Notes: generated by a model from the sequence alone, not told the origin. 64,000 bases of DNA from Pseudomonas piscis (GCF_009380155.1 NZ_WHUV01000003.1:186001-250000); one strand, 5' to 3'. Shown: positions 1 through 8,804, numbered from the stretch's first letter. Translations and numbers: made by a program.

Positions 1-88
1 TTGCGATGATCATGATTATCGCAAGCTTCTTGTTGTTATCGAATCCCAGGAGCTTGTATTTGCTGTTGTCAATTTCAAAGGCCGACAT
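1..88 (-). CDS. Hypothetical protein, N-terminal 29 residues (runs off left edge)
   Basis: An ATG at 88 opens a reading frame (begins MSAFEIDNSK) that stays open to the window edge. It overlaps the end of the upstream regulator gene by 14 bases, and a GAGGAG ribosome-binding site sits about 6-7 bases before the ATG inside that gene. The overlap implies translational coupling with the XRE regulator. The last visible residues (IIMIIA) are hydrophobic and could begin a membrane segment, but too little is present to assign a family. Confidence 0.6.
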   Translation of the reverse strand, partial: MSAFEIDNSKYKLLGFDNNKKLAIIMIIA

Positions 89-677
89 GGAACCGCTCCT
101 CGATGATATCGCCGACTACGATCATGCGGTCCGAGTCGGAGCGAGCATCATTCGATATCAGAAGCTTTGTTGTCAGTTTGTCGTAGATCAGCTTTTCCTT
201 GTCGTCACTCGATGAACCTTTTTGCACGATCAACAGATCGCCGGCTTCATTCACGCCTGGAATTTCATTCTCCAGCAACACGGCTATCAGATTAGCGGAA
301 GTGCCGAAGTAGTAGGTCAATGGGTAAAGCGTGACCAGCTCGCCAATTCGCTTTCCCATGCTGGCCATCAGCAGCCTCTCCTTGATGATCGGAACGGCTG
401 CCGGGTTCATGTTTCCTTGAGGGGAGATACTGCTCTCGATGATCTCCTTTTCCTCGAAGTCGACAGTTTCTATCTCTTCATAGGAAACGCCGAAGAAGTC
501 GGAGATTTTCCGGATGGTGGACTGCTGTACGTTGCTGACCTTGCCTTCCAGGATGTTGTAGATGGTCGTTCTGGTCAGGCCGCTGGCGTTGCACAAGGAC
601 AGTTGTGTCTCACCACGACTTTTTATCAGGTACTTGATGTTGCTCTTTAAATGCTCTGTTCTTTCTCTTTTGTGCAT
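75..677 (-). CDS. XRE-family helix-turn-helix transcriptional regulator
   Basis: A 200-residue DNA-binding regulator. Residues about 10-65 form a Cro/CI-type helix-turn-helix: TQLSLCNASGLTRTTIYNIL is the turn and recognition-helix region, followed by a dimerisation helix. The C-terminal part (about 110-200) contains NEIPGVNEAGDLLIVQKGS, which recalls the S24/LexA-like sensor domain of phage-type repressors. I see no clear catalytic Ser/Lys pair, so the similarity is loose. Its stop lies inside the next gene, so the two are co-transcribed. It is divergent from the SHMT-like gene across a 510-base intergenic region and could regulate it. Target and inducer are unknown. Confidence 0.8.
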   Translation of the reverse strand: MHKRERTEHLKSNIKYLIKSRGETQLSLCNASGLTRTTIYNILEGKVSNVQQSTIRKISDFFGVSYEEIETVDFEEKEIIESSISPQGNMNPAAVPIIKERLLMASMGKRIGELVTLYPLTYYFGTSANLIAVLLENEIPGVNEAGDLLIVQKGSSSDDKEKLIYDKLTTKLLISNDARSDSDRMIVVGDIIEERFHVGL

Positions 678-1187
678 CAGTTGCTCACCACTTCCTTTTG
701 GTCCTGATCCCTCGAGTCCTGCATAGCGATCGTGCAGTGCCTAGGGACAACTGCCTGACGCTGGCACGAGTCCTGCCAGGGCAATTTTGGCAATTTCTGC
801 CAGCTCGCTAGTGCTCCCTTGCGTGCCGCGTTCCTCCTGGAATCCTTGATGGTCGATATCCAGGGCGATCAAATCCCTTGGAAACGGCCGGATTGCTGGT
901 TCAGGGGAGAAAGGCGGCGTGGGAGCCGGCCGTGACCATACAGCTCTCGAGGCGCGGCGTCATGACCCTGGTGACAAACCTGAACACAAGGCAAGGTCGA
1001 TGTCATTTCGACCTCTCAAGAAAAGCCTCATTTAATTTAGCTTATGTTCAATTTTTTGATTAATTTTGTTACATCTCGTACAGTCATCGCCAGGGATGGA
1101 TTAGCCCGTTGTGCCCAAACGAACGTAAAACCCAGGAAGCGTGCCTTCGTTCGTGGCATGCGACACACAAGGAAGGGACAGAGAACC
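678..1187. other. Divergent intergenic region (about 510 bases), no gene recognised
   Basis: This separates the XRE regulator from the SHMT-like gene. No frame gives a protein with family features. The stretch about 1020-1075 is markedly AT-rich compared with its surroundings and probably carries the promoter of the SHMT-like gene. A frame open from 1044 runs into that gene, but it lacks a ribosome-binding site and its first 48 residues do not resemble the family, so I treat 1044-1187 as leader. Confidence 0.5.
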
Positions 1188-2543
1188 ATGGCAGCCGATA
1201 CTGAACCACTCAGGACCCAGGCAGACCTGTTGCGACGTGGCTTGGCCGAATTACGAACTGAAGACGCCGAGTTGGCAAGCATCCTGGATGCGGAAATCAC
1301 ACGTCAACACCGCACGTTGTCCTTGGTTTCATCCTCTTGCGCGGCGGGCCCCCGGACCTTGGCGGCATCTGCCTCGGCCTTGCTCAACGTCACGGTCGAG
1401 GGCATTCCCGGTCGACGCCATCATGCCGGTTGCGAAAACGCCGACCTGGTGGAGTCCCTGGCGATCCGCCGAGCCAAGGAACTGTTCGCTGCCCAGTATG
1501 CCGGGGTGCAATCGCATTCGGCCTCCAATGCCAATTACCAGGTCCTGTCGGCCCTGGCCGAGCCCGGCGACACCATCCTCGGCATGGCCCTGGACCATGG
1601 CGGCGACCTGACCCATGGCAGTTCCCTGGCGTTCAGCGGTGTCCACTACAAGGCGATCCGCTACGGCACCACGGCCCAGGGCGCCATCGACTACCAGCAA
1701 GTACGGCAACTGGCCTTGGCCCATCGCCCGCGCATCATCATCTGTGGGGCGACGGCCTATTCACGGATCGTCGACTTCCAGCGCTTTCGTGCCATCGCCG
1801 ATGAAGCCGGAGCCATTCTCCTGGCCGACATTTCCCATATCGCCGGGCTGGTGGCCACCGGGCGTCATCCGAGCCCGATCGATGCGGCTCACGTCACTAC
1901 TTGCTGTACCCACAGACAGCTCGGCGGGCCTCGCGGCGGGTTGATTCTCTCGGGACGCGATGCCGACACCAAGGTGCCGGGCCTCAGGTCGAGCTTTCGT
2001 CGAGTGCTCGACCAGGCCGTGTTTCCCGGGATGCAGGGGGCGCCGGCGGTCAACATGATCGCCGCCAAGGCGGCCGCGCTGGGTTATGCCAAGTCGGTGC
2101 AGTTCGATGCCTACATGGGGCGGGTGCGCACCATCGCCGATGAAATGGCCGATGCATTCATGGAGCGGGACTATGAAGTCGTGGGCGGCGGCACGGAGAA
2201 TCACACCATCCTGCTGCGCTTGCATGGAGGCATCAGCGGCTCCATCGCCGAATCGGCGCTCGAGAAGTGCGCAATCATCGTCAGCAAGAAACGTGGGCCG
2301 GGAGAGATCCGTTCAGCATTCGCCGCCAATGGCTTGTGCATTGGCACCGGCTCCATTGCCCAGCGCTACCTGGACTCCCAGGGGTGTCGTGAGCTCGTCG
2401 ACCTGATGTGTCGGATACTGGATCAGGTCAAGCCCCACGGTGGGCAGCAATACATCCTGGAGCCTGCCTTGCAGCAGCAGTTCCGGCGGCAGACCGAGGC
2501 GCTGTGCGCGATGTACCCGATTGTCGAGTATGGGGATCGTTGA
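1188..2543 (+). CDS. SHMT-like fold-type I protein with Arg in place of the PLP lysine
   Basis: A 451-residue relative of serine hydroxymethyltransferase (usual length about 417). Family landmarks are visible in order: VEGIPGRRHHAGCEN (the YEGYPGKRYYGG region), PGDTILGMALDHGGDLTHG, LLADISHIAGLVATG (with the PLP-ring aspartate), GGPRGG, and the C-terminal IGTGSIAQR region. At the position of the Schiff-base lysine (THKTLxGPRGG in SHMT) this protein has THRQLGGPRGG, with Arg243 encoded by AGA at 1914-1916. Without that lysine, ordinary PLP catalysis is not expected. It may bind PLP or folate non-covalently, or do something else. The ATG at 1188 has a GGAAGGGA site about 10 bases upstream; an in-frame ATG at 1158 is less well supported. 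No folate-pathway genes adjoin it. Confidence 0.85.
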   Translation: MAADTEPLRTQADLLRRGLAELRTEDAELASILDAEITRQHRTLSLVSSSCAAGPRTLAASASALLNVTVEGIPGRRHHAGCENADLVESLAIRRAKELFAAQYAGVQSHSASNANYQVLSALAEPGDTILGMALDHGGDLTHGSSLAFSGVHYKAIRYGTTAQGAIDYQQVRQLALAHRPRIIICGATAYSRIVDFQRFRAIADEAGAILLADISHIAGLVATGRHPSPIDAAHVTTCCTHRQLGGPRGGLILSGRDADTKVPGLRSSFRRVLDQAVFPGMQGAPAVNMIAAKAAALGYAKSVQFDAYMGRVRTIADEMADAFMERDYEVVGGGTENHTILLRLHGGISGSIAESALEKCAIIVSKKRGPGEIRSAFAANGLCIGTGSIAQRYLDSQGCRELVDLMCRILDQVKPHGGQQYILEPALQQQFRRQTEALCAMYPIVEYGDR

Positions 2544-2551
2544 GAGGGGCA

Positions 2552-2580
2552 AGCCCCGCCTTCGTCGTGAATACGGGGCT
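2552..2580. terminator. Putative hairpin between convergent genes
   Basis: Seven-base arms AGCCCCG (2552-2558) and CGGGGCT (2574-2580) lie just after the SHMT-like stop and before the end of the convergent gene. There is no T-run, so intrinsic termination is only tentative. Confidence 0.35.
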
Positions 2581-2609
2581 GCCAGCCGGCCGGTCGGCCG
2601 GGCATCGGC

Positions 2610-3308
2610 TTACTGCTGGATGGCGCTGTAGCCGGCGAACGCGGTCTGCTGCTGGATCGCGGTGACGATGTTCTTGCGGGTGGCCGGTTGTTCGTTGCCC
2701 AGGTTGTCGACGAACACCTCGCTTTCCAGCTCGGCCTCTTCGCCTTCGCCGATGAAGCTGAAGCCCAGGAACTCGAAGGCTTCGCGGTCGGCATTGGCCT
2801 TGGAGCGCGGGCGCATCGGCAGGGTGACGCTGATGCCGTCTTTGCTGATGGCGAACACTTCCATTTCCTTCTTGGGCCGCGATGCCTTGCTCTTGCCGCT
2901 TGGGTTGCTGATGGCCTGGTGGGTCTGGTTCAGTACCTTGAGCGCCAGGCCATAGACCAGTTCCTGGAAGTCCGGGTCGTCCTTGTAGCTGGAGAGAATC
3001 CGGCTGATGGGGAATTTCTTGCTCAGATCCTCCAGGGCGGCCAGGTCCGCAGCTTCGGCATCCTTGAGTTGCTTGAGCTGGCCCATGAGTTCATAGGCGG
3101 TATCGTCGTCAAAGCTGTCGTGGGCCTGGCGAATGGCGGCGCGCAGTTCGCGAATCTGGTCACTTTCTTTCGAGCTCTGGAAGGCGTCGAGCACCATCTC
3201 GCTGATGGTCTTGGCCTGGGACACATGCTGGGAAAGATGCATGGCGTTTTCGTACTCGGTCTTGTTCGACAAGGCGATTACGGATTCTTCGGTGTTGGAA
3301 TCAGGCAT
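2610..3308 (-). CDS. Hypothetical protein, Pseudomonas-type
   Basis: A 232-residue soluble acidic protein without signal peptide or membrane segments. The first 110 residues are mainly charged and helical, with KQLKDAEAADLAALEDLSKK as a possible coiled coil. A basic linker (GKSKASRPKK, about 138-147) leads to a C-terminal part with alternating polar and hydrophobic stretches and an acidic loop (GEGEEAELESE). I do not recognise a family. It is monocistronic, convergent with the SHMT-like gene, and has an imperfect hairpin just upstream. Confidence 0.7.
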   Translation of the reverse strand: MPDSNTEESVIALSNKTEYENAMHLSQHVSQAKTISEMVLDAFQSSKESDQIRELRAAIRQAHDSFDDDTAYELMGQLKQLKDAEAADLAALEDLSKKFPISRILSSYKDDPDFQELVYGLALKVLNQTHQAISNPSGKSKASRPKKEMEVFAISKDGISVTLPMRPRSKANADREAFEFLGFSFIGEGEEAELESEVFVDNLGNEQPATRKNIVTAIQQQTAFAGYSAIQQ

Positions 3309-3339
3309 TGAACATCCACTACTTGGTTTGACAGGTTTG

Positions 3340-3376
3340 AGGCGCGAAAACCCCGGGGGGATTTTCGGGGGCGCCT
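3340..3376. repeat. Imperfect inverted repeat upstream of the hypothetical gene
   Basis: The arms AGGCGC (3340-3345) and GCGCCT (3371-3376) enclose GAAAA-CCCC and a GATTTTCGGGG segment that extend the pairing. It lies about 30 bases before the start of the minus-strand gene ending at 2610. It could be a leader hairpin, an operator or the end of a read-through transcript. No T-run follows on either strand. Confidence 0.35.
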
Positions 3377-3488
3377 AATCTATTGGAGCGCATGGCCGTT
3401 GTCACGGACCAAGCGCCCGGAGGTGCTGGCCGTCCCTACAGACCGGTCTAGCCGGGGAAGATTCCCCAGCCCCTGTCTCCCGCTGGAT

Positions 3489-3986
3489 TCAGTGCCTGGC
3501 CTGCAGGATTCGCAAGTGGCGGTACAACTTGAGTGCCCGGCCCCAGAACAGCCCTACGGTGAAGCCTGCAGCCGCGCCACCGATACTGAGCATCTGCACG
3601 CTGGTGGCCTGCTCGGGATGAACGGCCTTTTGATACCCAAGCCAGTACTTCACGACGAAGAACAGCAGCGAGATCCCGAGGATCTTCAAGGTTCCGGGAA
3701 CCAGGAGCGCCTCGCCGCCCGAATCCAGTACCGCGCCGAAGGTGGAGAACAGCAATATGGCCACCAGGCTGCCCAGCACCGCACCAGCGGTCCAGGCTCC
3801 CAGGGCCAACAGGGGATGCCCGCCCAGGCTCATCGACCACAACGACCAGACCAGCAGGATCAAGGGCGCAATCAATAGCGAGCCCAGGCTTTCACGGCTG
3901 CCGGAGCGAGCGCGCAGGCCGTAGTAGAGGATCATGGCGAAGACCGCATACACCCAGAGGGGTGTGCCCTGGAGAATGTTGATCAT
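3489..3986 (-). CDS. Small inner-membrane protein (DUF6622-like)
   Basis: A 165-residue integral membrane protein with about five hydrophobic segments: LWVYAVFAMILYYGLRA near the N-terminus, then LLIAPLILLVWSLW, ALGAWTAGAVLGSLVAILLF, ILGISLLFFVVKYW and IGGAAAGFTVGLFWG. The start at 3986 is preferred because AAGGA precedes it by about 7-8 bases; the longer frame from 4058 adds a non-hydrophobic, arginine-rich leader. It lies 78 bases downstream of the CobW gene on the same strand and may be last in that operon. The DUF assignment is from memory of the pattern; function is unknown. Confidence 0.65.
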   Translation of the reverse strand: MINILQGTPLWVYAVFAMILYYGLRARSGSRESLGSLLIAPLILLVWSLWSMSLGGHPLLALGAWTAGAVLGSLVAILLFSTFGAVLDSGGEALLVPGTLKILGISLLFFVVKYWLGYQKAVHPEQATSVQMLSIGGAAAGFTVGLFWGRALKLYRHLRILQARH

Positions 3987-4064
3987 TTTCAGCGTCCTTG
4001 CTTCCTGGAGGAGACGTGCGGCCCATATTGCGCCTTGCCGACCAGGCCGTGAAGCCACCCGGGA

Positions 4065-4991
4065 TCAGGCCACCTGGGTGGCGCTGATCCCGGCTTCCAG
4101 CTCCTGGCGCAGGTCGCTGCCGCGGCGGGCGATGAACACCAGTTGCGCGGCATGTTCGGTGGGTTGCCCGGTGGCCAGGGTGAACTGGCTGCGGCTGCCC
4201 ACATGCTGCAACCAGTAGGGTTGCTCGTTACCGTCCAGGCGTACCAGCCCCTTGAGGCGCAGCAGGTCGGCCGGCAACTGCGCCAGCCAGTCCCGCAGGG
4301 CCGTGGCCTGCAAGGGCCGGGGGCTGTTCCATACCCAGCTCTCGAACAACTGGTCGTGGGCCTGGGGCAAAGCCTTGAACAGCACCTCGCTGGAGCGTAC
4401 CGGCGGGGCCAGCAACAGTTCGTCCGGCAGTTCGGCCTGTACGGTTTCGAACACCGGGGCACGGCAGGCGAGGCTGCTACGGATCGCCTGCAACTGCTCG
4501 GGCGTGACCAGGTCGACCTTGTTCAGCAGCACCCAGTCGGCGCAGGCCACCTGGGCCCGGGACAGGCGCGCCATGTCGCCCTCCAGGGCCTGGAAACCGC
4601 TGGCATCCACCAGGGTCACCACCGCATCCAGGTGCAAGCGGTCGCGCAGTTGCGGGTAGCCGATGGTCTGCACGATGCGTTGCGGATCGGAGACACCGCT
4701 GCACTCGATGACGATCCGCTCCAGGGCCGGGCGCAGCTTGGACAGGCTCACCAGTTGCGCCAGCAGGTCTTCCTGCACGGTGCAGCAGATACAGCCGTTC
4801 TGCAGGCTGTACACCGCGTCGGTGACCTCGGCGATGATCGCCGCATCGATGTTCAGCTCGCCGAAATCGTTGACGATCACCGCCAGCCGGCCGCTGTCGG
4901 CGCGTTGCACCAGGCGGTTGAGCAGGGTGGTCTTGCCGGCCCCGAGAAAACCCGAGACCACCGTGACCGGAATGCTCGGCAGCTTGTTCAT
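4065..4991 (-). CDS. CobW/COG0523-family G3E GTPase (metallochaperone)
   Basis: A 308-residue GTPase of the CobW group, which deliver metal ions to client enzymes. Visible motifs are the P-loop GFLGAGKT (14-21), the family metal-binding motif GCICC (Cys67, 69, 70), the ECSGV segment of the G3 region and NKVD for guanine specificity. The C-terminal CobW_C domain (about 210-308) is present. Its start overlaps the stop of the amidohydrolase gene by four bases (ATGA), so the two are translationally coupled. The simplest inference is that it loads or maintains metal in that amidohydrolase. The absence of other zinc-stress genes nearby argues for a dedicated role rather than general zinc homeostasis. 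Confidence 0.88.
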   Translation of the reverse strand: MNKLPSIPVTVVSGFLGAGKTTLLNRLVQRADSGRLAVIVNDFGELNIDAAIIAEVTDAVYSLQNGCICCTVQEDLLAQLVSLSKLRPALERIVIECSGVSDPQRIVQTIGYPQLRDRLHLDAVVTLVDASGFQALEGDMARLSRAQVACADWVLLNKVDLVTPEQLQAIRSSLACRAPVFETVQAELPDELLLAPPVRSSEVLFKALPQAHDQLFESWVWNSPRPLQATALRDWLAQLPADLLRLKGLVRLDGNEQPYWLQHVGSRSQFTLATGQPTEHAAQLVFIARRGSDLRQELEAGISATQVA

Positions 4992-6736
4992 GGCTCCTGG
5001 CCCTCGATCACCGGTGGCAGGCCTTCCCACACCGCCTGCAGCGGCGTGTCGCTGAAGGTGCCCAGTCGGTCGTAGACCAACTGGCCCTCGACGAAGGTCA
5101 GTTGCACCTGGGTGTGGTGGATGTAGTTGCGGGCCGGTTGGGCGAACAGGTCGCGGTCGAGCACGATCAGGTCCGCCGACTTGCCGGCCTGCAGGCTGCC
5201 GGTCAGGTGTTCCAGGCCCATGGCATGGGCGCCGTTGAGGGTCGCCACTTGCAGCGCCTGCTCCAGGCTGATGGGGTCGCCGAAGGTGTCGGGTTCCTGG
5301 TTCCAGGGGTTTTGCCGGGTGACCATGGTTTCCAGCGCCAGCCACGGGTCGATGGATGCCACCGGCCAGTCGGTGCCGAACACCGCGATGCCGCCAGCGG
5401 CCAGCACGCCCTTGAAATCGTAGATGCGCTTGAGGCGTTCCTGGCCATAGCCTGAGCGCGCGCCGCTGGCGAACGGGGTCGGGTACCAGGCCGCCGGCGA
5501 GAACTCGGCGATCACGTCCAGGCTCTGGAAGCGCTTGAGGTTGCCCGGGTGCAGCAAGGTGCTGTGGGCACACTGGTGGCGTACGCCGCTGTGGCCGTTG
5601 CGGCGCCGGGCCTCGGCCACAGCATCGAGGAACACGTCGGAGGCGCCGTCGCCGGTGCAGTGGGCGATCACCCGCAGGCCACGGCGGTCCATGTCCACCA
5701 CCATGTCGGTGATGTGTTCCGGGGTCAGGTTGAGCTTGCCGCGCCAGCTCGATTCCTCGGGCCAGGGGGTCAGCAGGTACGAGGACTTGGGCTCCACGGT
5801 GCCGTCGAAATGGAACTTCACCGCATTGGCGCTCAAGCGCGAGCTGCGATAGAAGTGCCGCTCGCCGCTGAGCAGCTCCCAGCGCCGGCGCACCGGGAAG
5901 ATATCGTCCTGCCAGCTGATGGCGGCTTCCACTCGCAGGGTCAGCTCGCCGGCGTCGTCCAGCTCCTTGAGAGCCTGCAAGCGGTTCTCGCAGACGTGCA
6001 CGTACTTGGTGGCGGTGACCCCGCGAGAGGTCTGGAAGTGCACGCCATCGCGATAGGCCCGGCGCAGTACCGAGACCGGCGTCGCCGGCATGGCCGCGTG
6101 GATCAGCGCGTAGGCGCCGTCGATCAGCAGCCCGTTGGGCTCGCCGGTGAGCGAGTCGCGCTCCAGGTAGCCGTTGCGCGGGTCGCTGGTATGGCGATCG
6201 ATACCGGCCAGTTCCAGGGCCTTGGAGTTGACCATCATGGTGCCCCACATGCGGTCCAGCAGGGCCACCGGGCGGTCCGGCATGATGCTGTCCAGCCACT
6301 CGCGGCCCGGCGTCAGGCCGGCCTCGCGAAAGGTGTAGCGCACCCAGTATTGGCCGTAGATCCAGCCGTCGCCTGGATGGCTGTCGGCATAGGCGAGGAT
6401 CGCCGCCGCCAGTTGCTCCGGGGTCGGGTCCTCGATGCCCACGTCCAGGTCGTCGGCGTAGCGGGGTGCCAGGGCCAGGTCCGGATGGGTGTGCATGTCG
6501 TGCAGGCCGGGCATGCAGAACGCCCCGTTCAGGTCGTGCTGGCGGGTATTGGGGCCGACCAGCGAGCTCAAGGAGGCGAGGCTGCCCACCGCGATCAGCT
6601 TGCCTCGGCGAATGGCCACGGCATCGGCCCAGGGCTGCGCCGGGTCGAGGGTGTAGATCCGGCCGTTGTGCAGCACCAGTTCGGCGTACTGGTCGACGGC
6701 GCTATGGGTGGAGTTGAATTGGTCGGAAGCGGTCAC
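4988..6736 (-). CDS. YtcJ-type metal-dependent amidohydrolase
   Basis: A 582-residue cytoplasmic member of the amidohydrolase superfamily, YtcJ / N-substituted formamide deformylase branch. The metal-binding HxH appears in LHDMHTHPD (about residue 80), later histidines in LRVIAHCTGDGA and HQCAHS, and the final aspartate in FGTDWPV. The C-terminal beta-sandwich segment (GKSADLIVLDRD) is typical. It starts with GTG at 6736, with GAGAGG 7 bases upstream. It sits in one operon with a basic amino acid ABC transporter and an AruH-like aminotransferase, and is coupled to a CobW GTPase. A role in hydrolysing an amide or guanidino derivative of the imported amino acid is plausible, but the substrate cannot be read from sequence. 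Confidence 0.85.
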   Translation of the reverse strand: MTASDQFNSTHSAVDQYAELVLHNGRIYTLDPAQPWADAVAIRRGKLIAVGSLASLSSLVGPNTRQHDLNGAFCMPGLHDMHTHPDLALAPRYADDLDVGIEDPTPEQLAAAILAYADSHPGDGWIYGQYWVRYTFREAGLTPGREWLDSIMPDRPVALLDRMWGTMMVNSKALELAGIDRHTSDPRNGYLERDSLTGEPNGLLIDGAYALIHAAMPATPVSVLRRAYRDGVHFQTSRGVTATKYVHVCENRLQALKELDDAGELTLRVEAAISWQDDIFPVRRRWELLSGERHFYRSSRLSANAVKFHFDGTVEPKSSYLLTPWPEESSWRGKLNLTPEHITDMVVDMDRRGLRVIAHCTGDGASDVFLDAVAEARRRNGHSGVRHQCAHSTLLHPGNLKRFQSLDVIAEFSPAAWYPTPFASGARSGYGQERLKRIYDFKGVLAAGGIAVFGTDWPVASIDPWLALETMVTRQNPWNQEPDTFGDPISLEQALQVATLNGAHAMGLEHLTGSLQAGKSADLIVLDRDLFAQPARNYIHHTQVQLTFVEGQLVYDRLGTFSDTPLQAVWEGLPPVIEGQEP

Positions 6737-6866
6737 GGGTCAACCTCTCAAGCAGGGCCCTTCAACAGTGGGCAAAAAATGGGCGACAGGCGCAGTGGCA
6801 AAGCAGTGGTTCATGGGCGCCGCTATGGCGAGGGAGCAAGCCGCCTCGCCAGCGTCGGTCCCTGGG

Positions 6867-8048
6867 TCAGCGTTGTGCGCCCAGGGCCTCGACGAACCCG
6901 GCGATGCGTTGGCATGCGTCCTTGAGCACCTCGTCGGCCACGGTGAAGGAAATGCGCACGAAACCCTCGGCGCTGGCGCCAAAGGCCTGGGCATCGAGGA
7001 CCGAGACCCCGGTGGCGCGAAACAGCTGCCAGGCGAAGTCCATGCTCGACAGGCCGGTACGGCGCACGTCCACCAGCATGAACATCCCGGCCTCTGGTTC
7101 GCGGCAGTCCAGCAGGGGCACCTGGCGCAGGCCTGCCATCACCAGGTCGCGACGGCGGCGGTAGACCTCGCGAGCGCTATCGACCACCTCGTCATCCAGC
7201 TCCAGGGCCTTGAGCGCAGCTTCCTGGATGAATCCCGGCAGGCCGTAGAGCATGCACAGCAGCAGGTTGTCCAGGTGCCCCACCAGCTCCTCGGGGCCCA
7301 CCACCCAGCCCACGCGCCAGCCGGTCATGGCGTGGGTCTTGGACAGGCTGTTGAGGATCACCGTGCGCCCGGCCATGCCTGGCAGGGCTGCGATGCTCAG
7401 GTGCTGGCGGTCGTAGGTCAGTTGCCCGTAGACCTCATCGGAAATCACCCACAGGTCGTGCTTGCGTGCGACCTCGGCCACCGCTTCCAGCTCTTCGCGG
7501 CTGTAGACGTTGCCGGTGGGGTTGCACGGCGTGGCCAGGGCGATGCCCCGGGTCTTGTCGGTCAGGGCCGCCTCCAGGGCCGCGGCGGTCAGGCGAAAAC
7601 CGTTGGCCGCTGGTTGCTCCACCGCCACCAGGCTGGCGCCCGAGGCATGGATGCAAGCCTCGTAGGTCAGGTACATGGGTTCGGGCACCAGCACTTCATC
7701 GCCACTGCCGAACAGGCACAGCGATGCGGCGAACAGGCCGTTCTGCGCCCCGGCCACCAGGGCCACGTTGGCCGCCTCGACCTCGATGCTCAGCAGGCGC
7801 CGCTGCTTGGCGGCAATCGCCTCGCGCAGGGCCGGGCGCCCAAGCACATGGGTGTAGTGGGTATCGCCTTGCTCCAGCGCGGCGCCGGCGGCGGCGCTGA
7901 TGCGCGGGTCGGTGGCGAAGTCCGGATCACCGACGCTGAGCACGATCACGTCCTCGCCACGACCCCGGGCCTCGATGGCGGCGTAGTGGATGTCCCAGGC
8001 ACTGACGGATTCGCCGGTGATGCGCTGGACGAAAGGGGAATAACGCAT
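6867..8048 (-). CDS. aruH: AruH-like arginine:pyruvate transaminase
   Basis: A 393-residue class I/II aminotransferase. The start (MRYSPFVQRI, then AWDIHYAA) closely matches my recollection of P. aeruginosa AruH, which converts arginine and pyruvate to 2-ketoarginine and alanine. PLP determinants are visible: the NPTG loop at about 176-179, the aspartate in ISDEVYG and Lys237 in NSLSKTHAMTGWRVG. It lies 42 bases after the ABC permease gene. A homologue of AruI, the next enzyme of the arginine transaminase pathway, lies 4.4 kb away on the other strand, which supports the assignment. A related basic or guanidino amino acid as the true substrate is possible. Confidence 0.78.
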   Translation of the reverse strand: MRYSPFVQRITGESVSAWDIHYAAIEARGRGEDVIVLSVGDPDFATDPRISAAAGAALEQGDTHYTHVLGRPALREAIAAKQRRLLSIEVEAANVALVAGAQNGLFAASLCLFGSGDEVLVPEPMYLTYEACIHASGASLVAVEQPAANGFRLTAAALEAALTDKTRGIALATPCNPTGNVYSREELEAVAEVARKHDLWVISDEVYGQLTYDRQHLSIAALPGMAGRTVILNSLSKTHAMTGWRVGWVVGPEELVGHLDNLLLCMLYGLPGFIQEAALKALELDDEVVDSAREVYRRRRDLVMAGLRQVPLLDCREPEAGMFMLVDVRRTGLSSMDFAWQLFRATGVSVLDAQAFGASAEGFVRISFTVADEVLKDACQRIAGFVEALGAQR

Positions 8049-8090
8049 GTGGTGCTCCTCACGGGCGCGTTGCCCGCGTAATGAATGGGT

Positions 8091-8795
8091 TCAGGCCTGG
8101 CGCTGGGGCGCCTGCTTGTTGGGGGTGGCGCCCAGGCGGCCGCACAGGTGTTCGATGACGAAGGCCAGCACGATGTAGATCAGCGCCACCGCCAGCAGCG
8201 GCTCGTAGACCTTCAGGGTCTGGGCCCGCACCAGGTTGGCGGCGCCCAGCAGGTCGGTGACCGCCACCGTGGAAGCCAGGGCCGTGGCCTTGAGCAGCAG
8301 CACGCATTCGCCCACCAGGGTCGGGCGCACCAGCTCCAGGGCCCGGGGCAGCCAGACCCGGCGCAAGGTCAGCCAGTAGCCCATGCCATAGGCACGGGCC
8401 GCTTCCAGTTCGCCCCGGGGCACTGCCCGCAGGCCGCCGCGCAGGACCTCGCCGACATAGGCGCCGACACTCAGGGTCAGCGCCAGGGCCACGTACCAGA
8501 AGCCTTCGCGCAGGTAGGGCCAGAGGAAGCTGCCGCGGATCGGCGGGTAGGCGGCGAACAGGCTGCCGACGCCGTAGTAGAGGATGTAGATCTGCACCAG
8601 CAGCGGCGTGCCGCGGAACACGCTGATGTAGAAGCGCATGGGTGCGCTGACCAGGGGGTTGCGCGACACTCGGCCCAGGCCCACCAGCACCGCCAGGACG
8701 AAACCGCAAGCTCCGCTCAGGGCCAGCAGCTTGAGGGTGATGCCCAGGCCGCGTACCAGTTCGGTGGAAAAACCATTGATCCAGGAAAAATCCAT
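8091..8795 (-). CDS. Polar/basic amino acid ABC transporter permease
   Basis: A 234-residue inner-membrane permease of the HisM/HisQ type with about five transmembrane segments. The cytoplasmic EAA loop that contacts the ATPase is visible as ELEAARAYGMGYWLTLRRVWLP. The ATG at 8795 is placed 5 bases after AGGAGG; an upstream GTG (8798) is also possible. It lies 9 bases after the first permease gene, and the two probably form a heterodimeric channel. Confidence 0.88.
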   Translation of the reverse strand: MDFSWINGFSTELVRGLGITLKLLALSGACGFVLAVLVGLGRVSRNPLVSAPMRFYISVFRGTPLLVQIYILYYGVGSLFAAYPPIRGSFLWPYLREGFWYVALALTLSVGAYVGEVLRGGLRAVPRGELEAARAYGMGYWLTLRRVWLPRALELVRPTLVGECVLLLKATALASTVAVTDLLGAANLVRAQTLKVYEPLLAVALIYIVLAFVIEHLCGRLGATPNKQAPQRQA

Positions 8796-8804
8796 CACAG
8801 CCTC

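Noticed and set aside
1044..1187. N-terminal extension of the SHMT-like protein
   Set aside because: The 48 extra residues lie in AT-rich DNA, show no similarity to SHMT N-termini and lack a ribosome-binding site, while ATG 1188 has one.
4065..6299. A 744-codon minus-strand frame spanning CobW and part of the amidohydrolase as one fused protein
   Set aside because: Its first 430 codons are an out-of-frame reading of the amidohydrolase; only the CobW part from 4991 is real. The overlap is a four-base ATGA, not a fusion.
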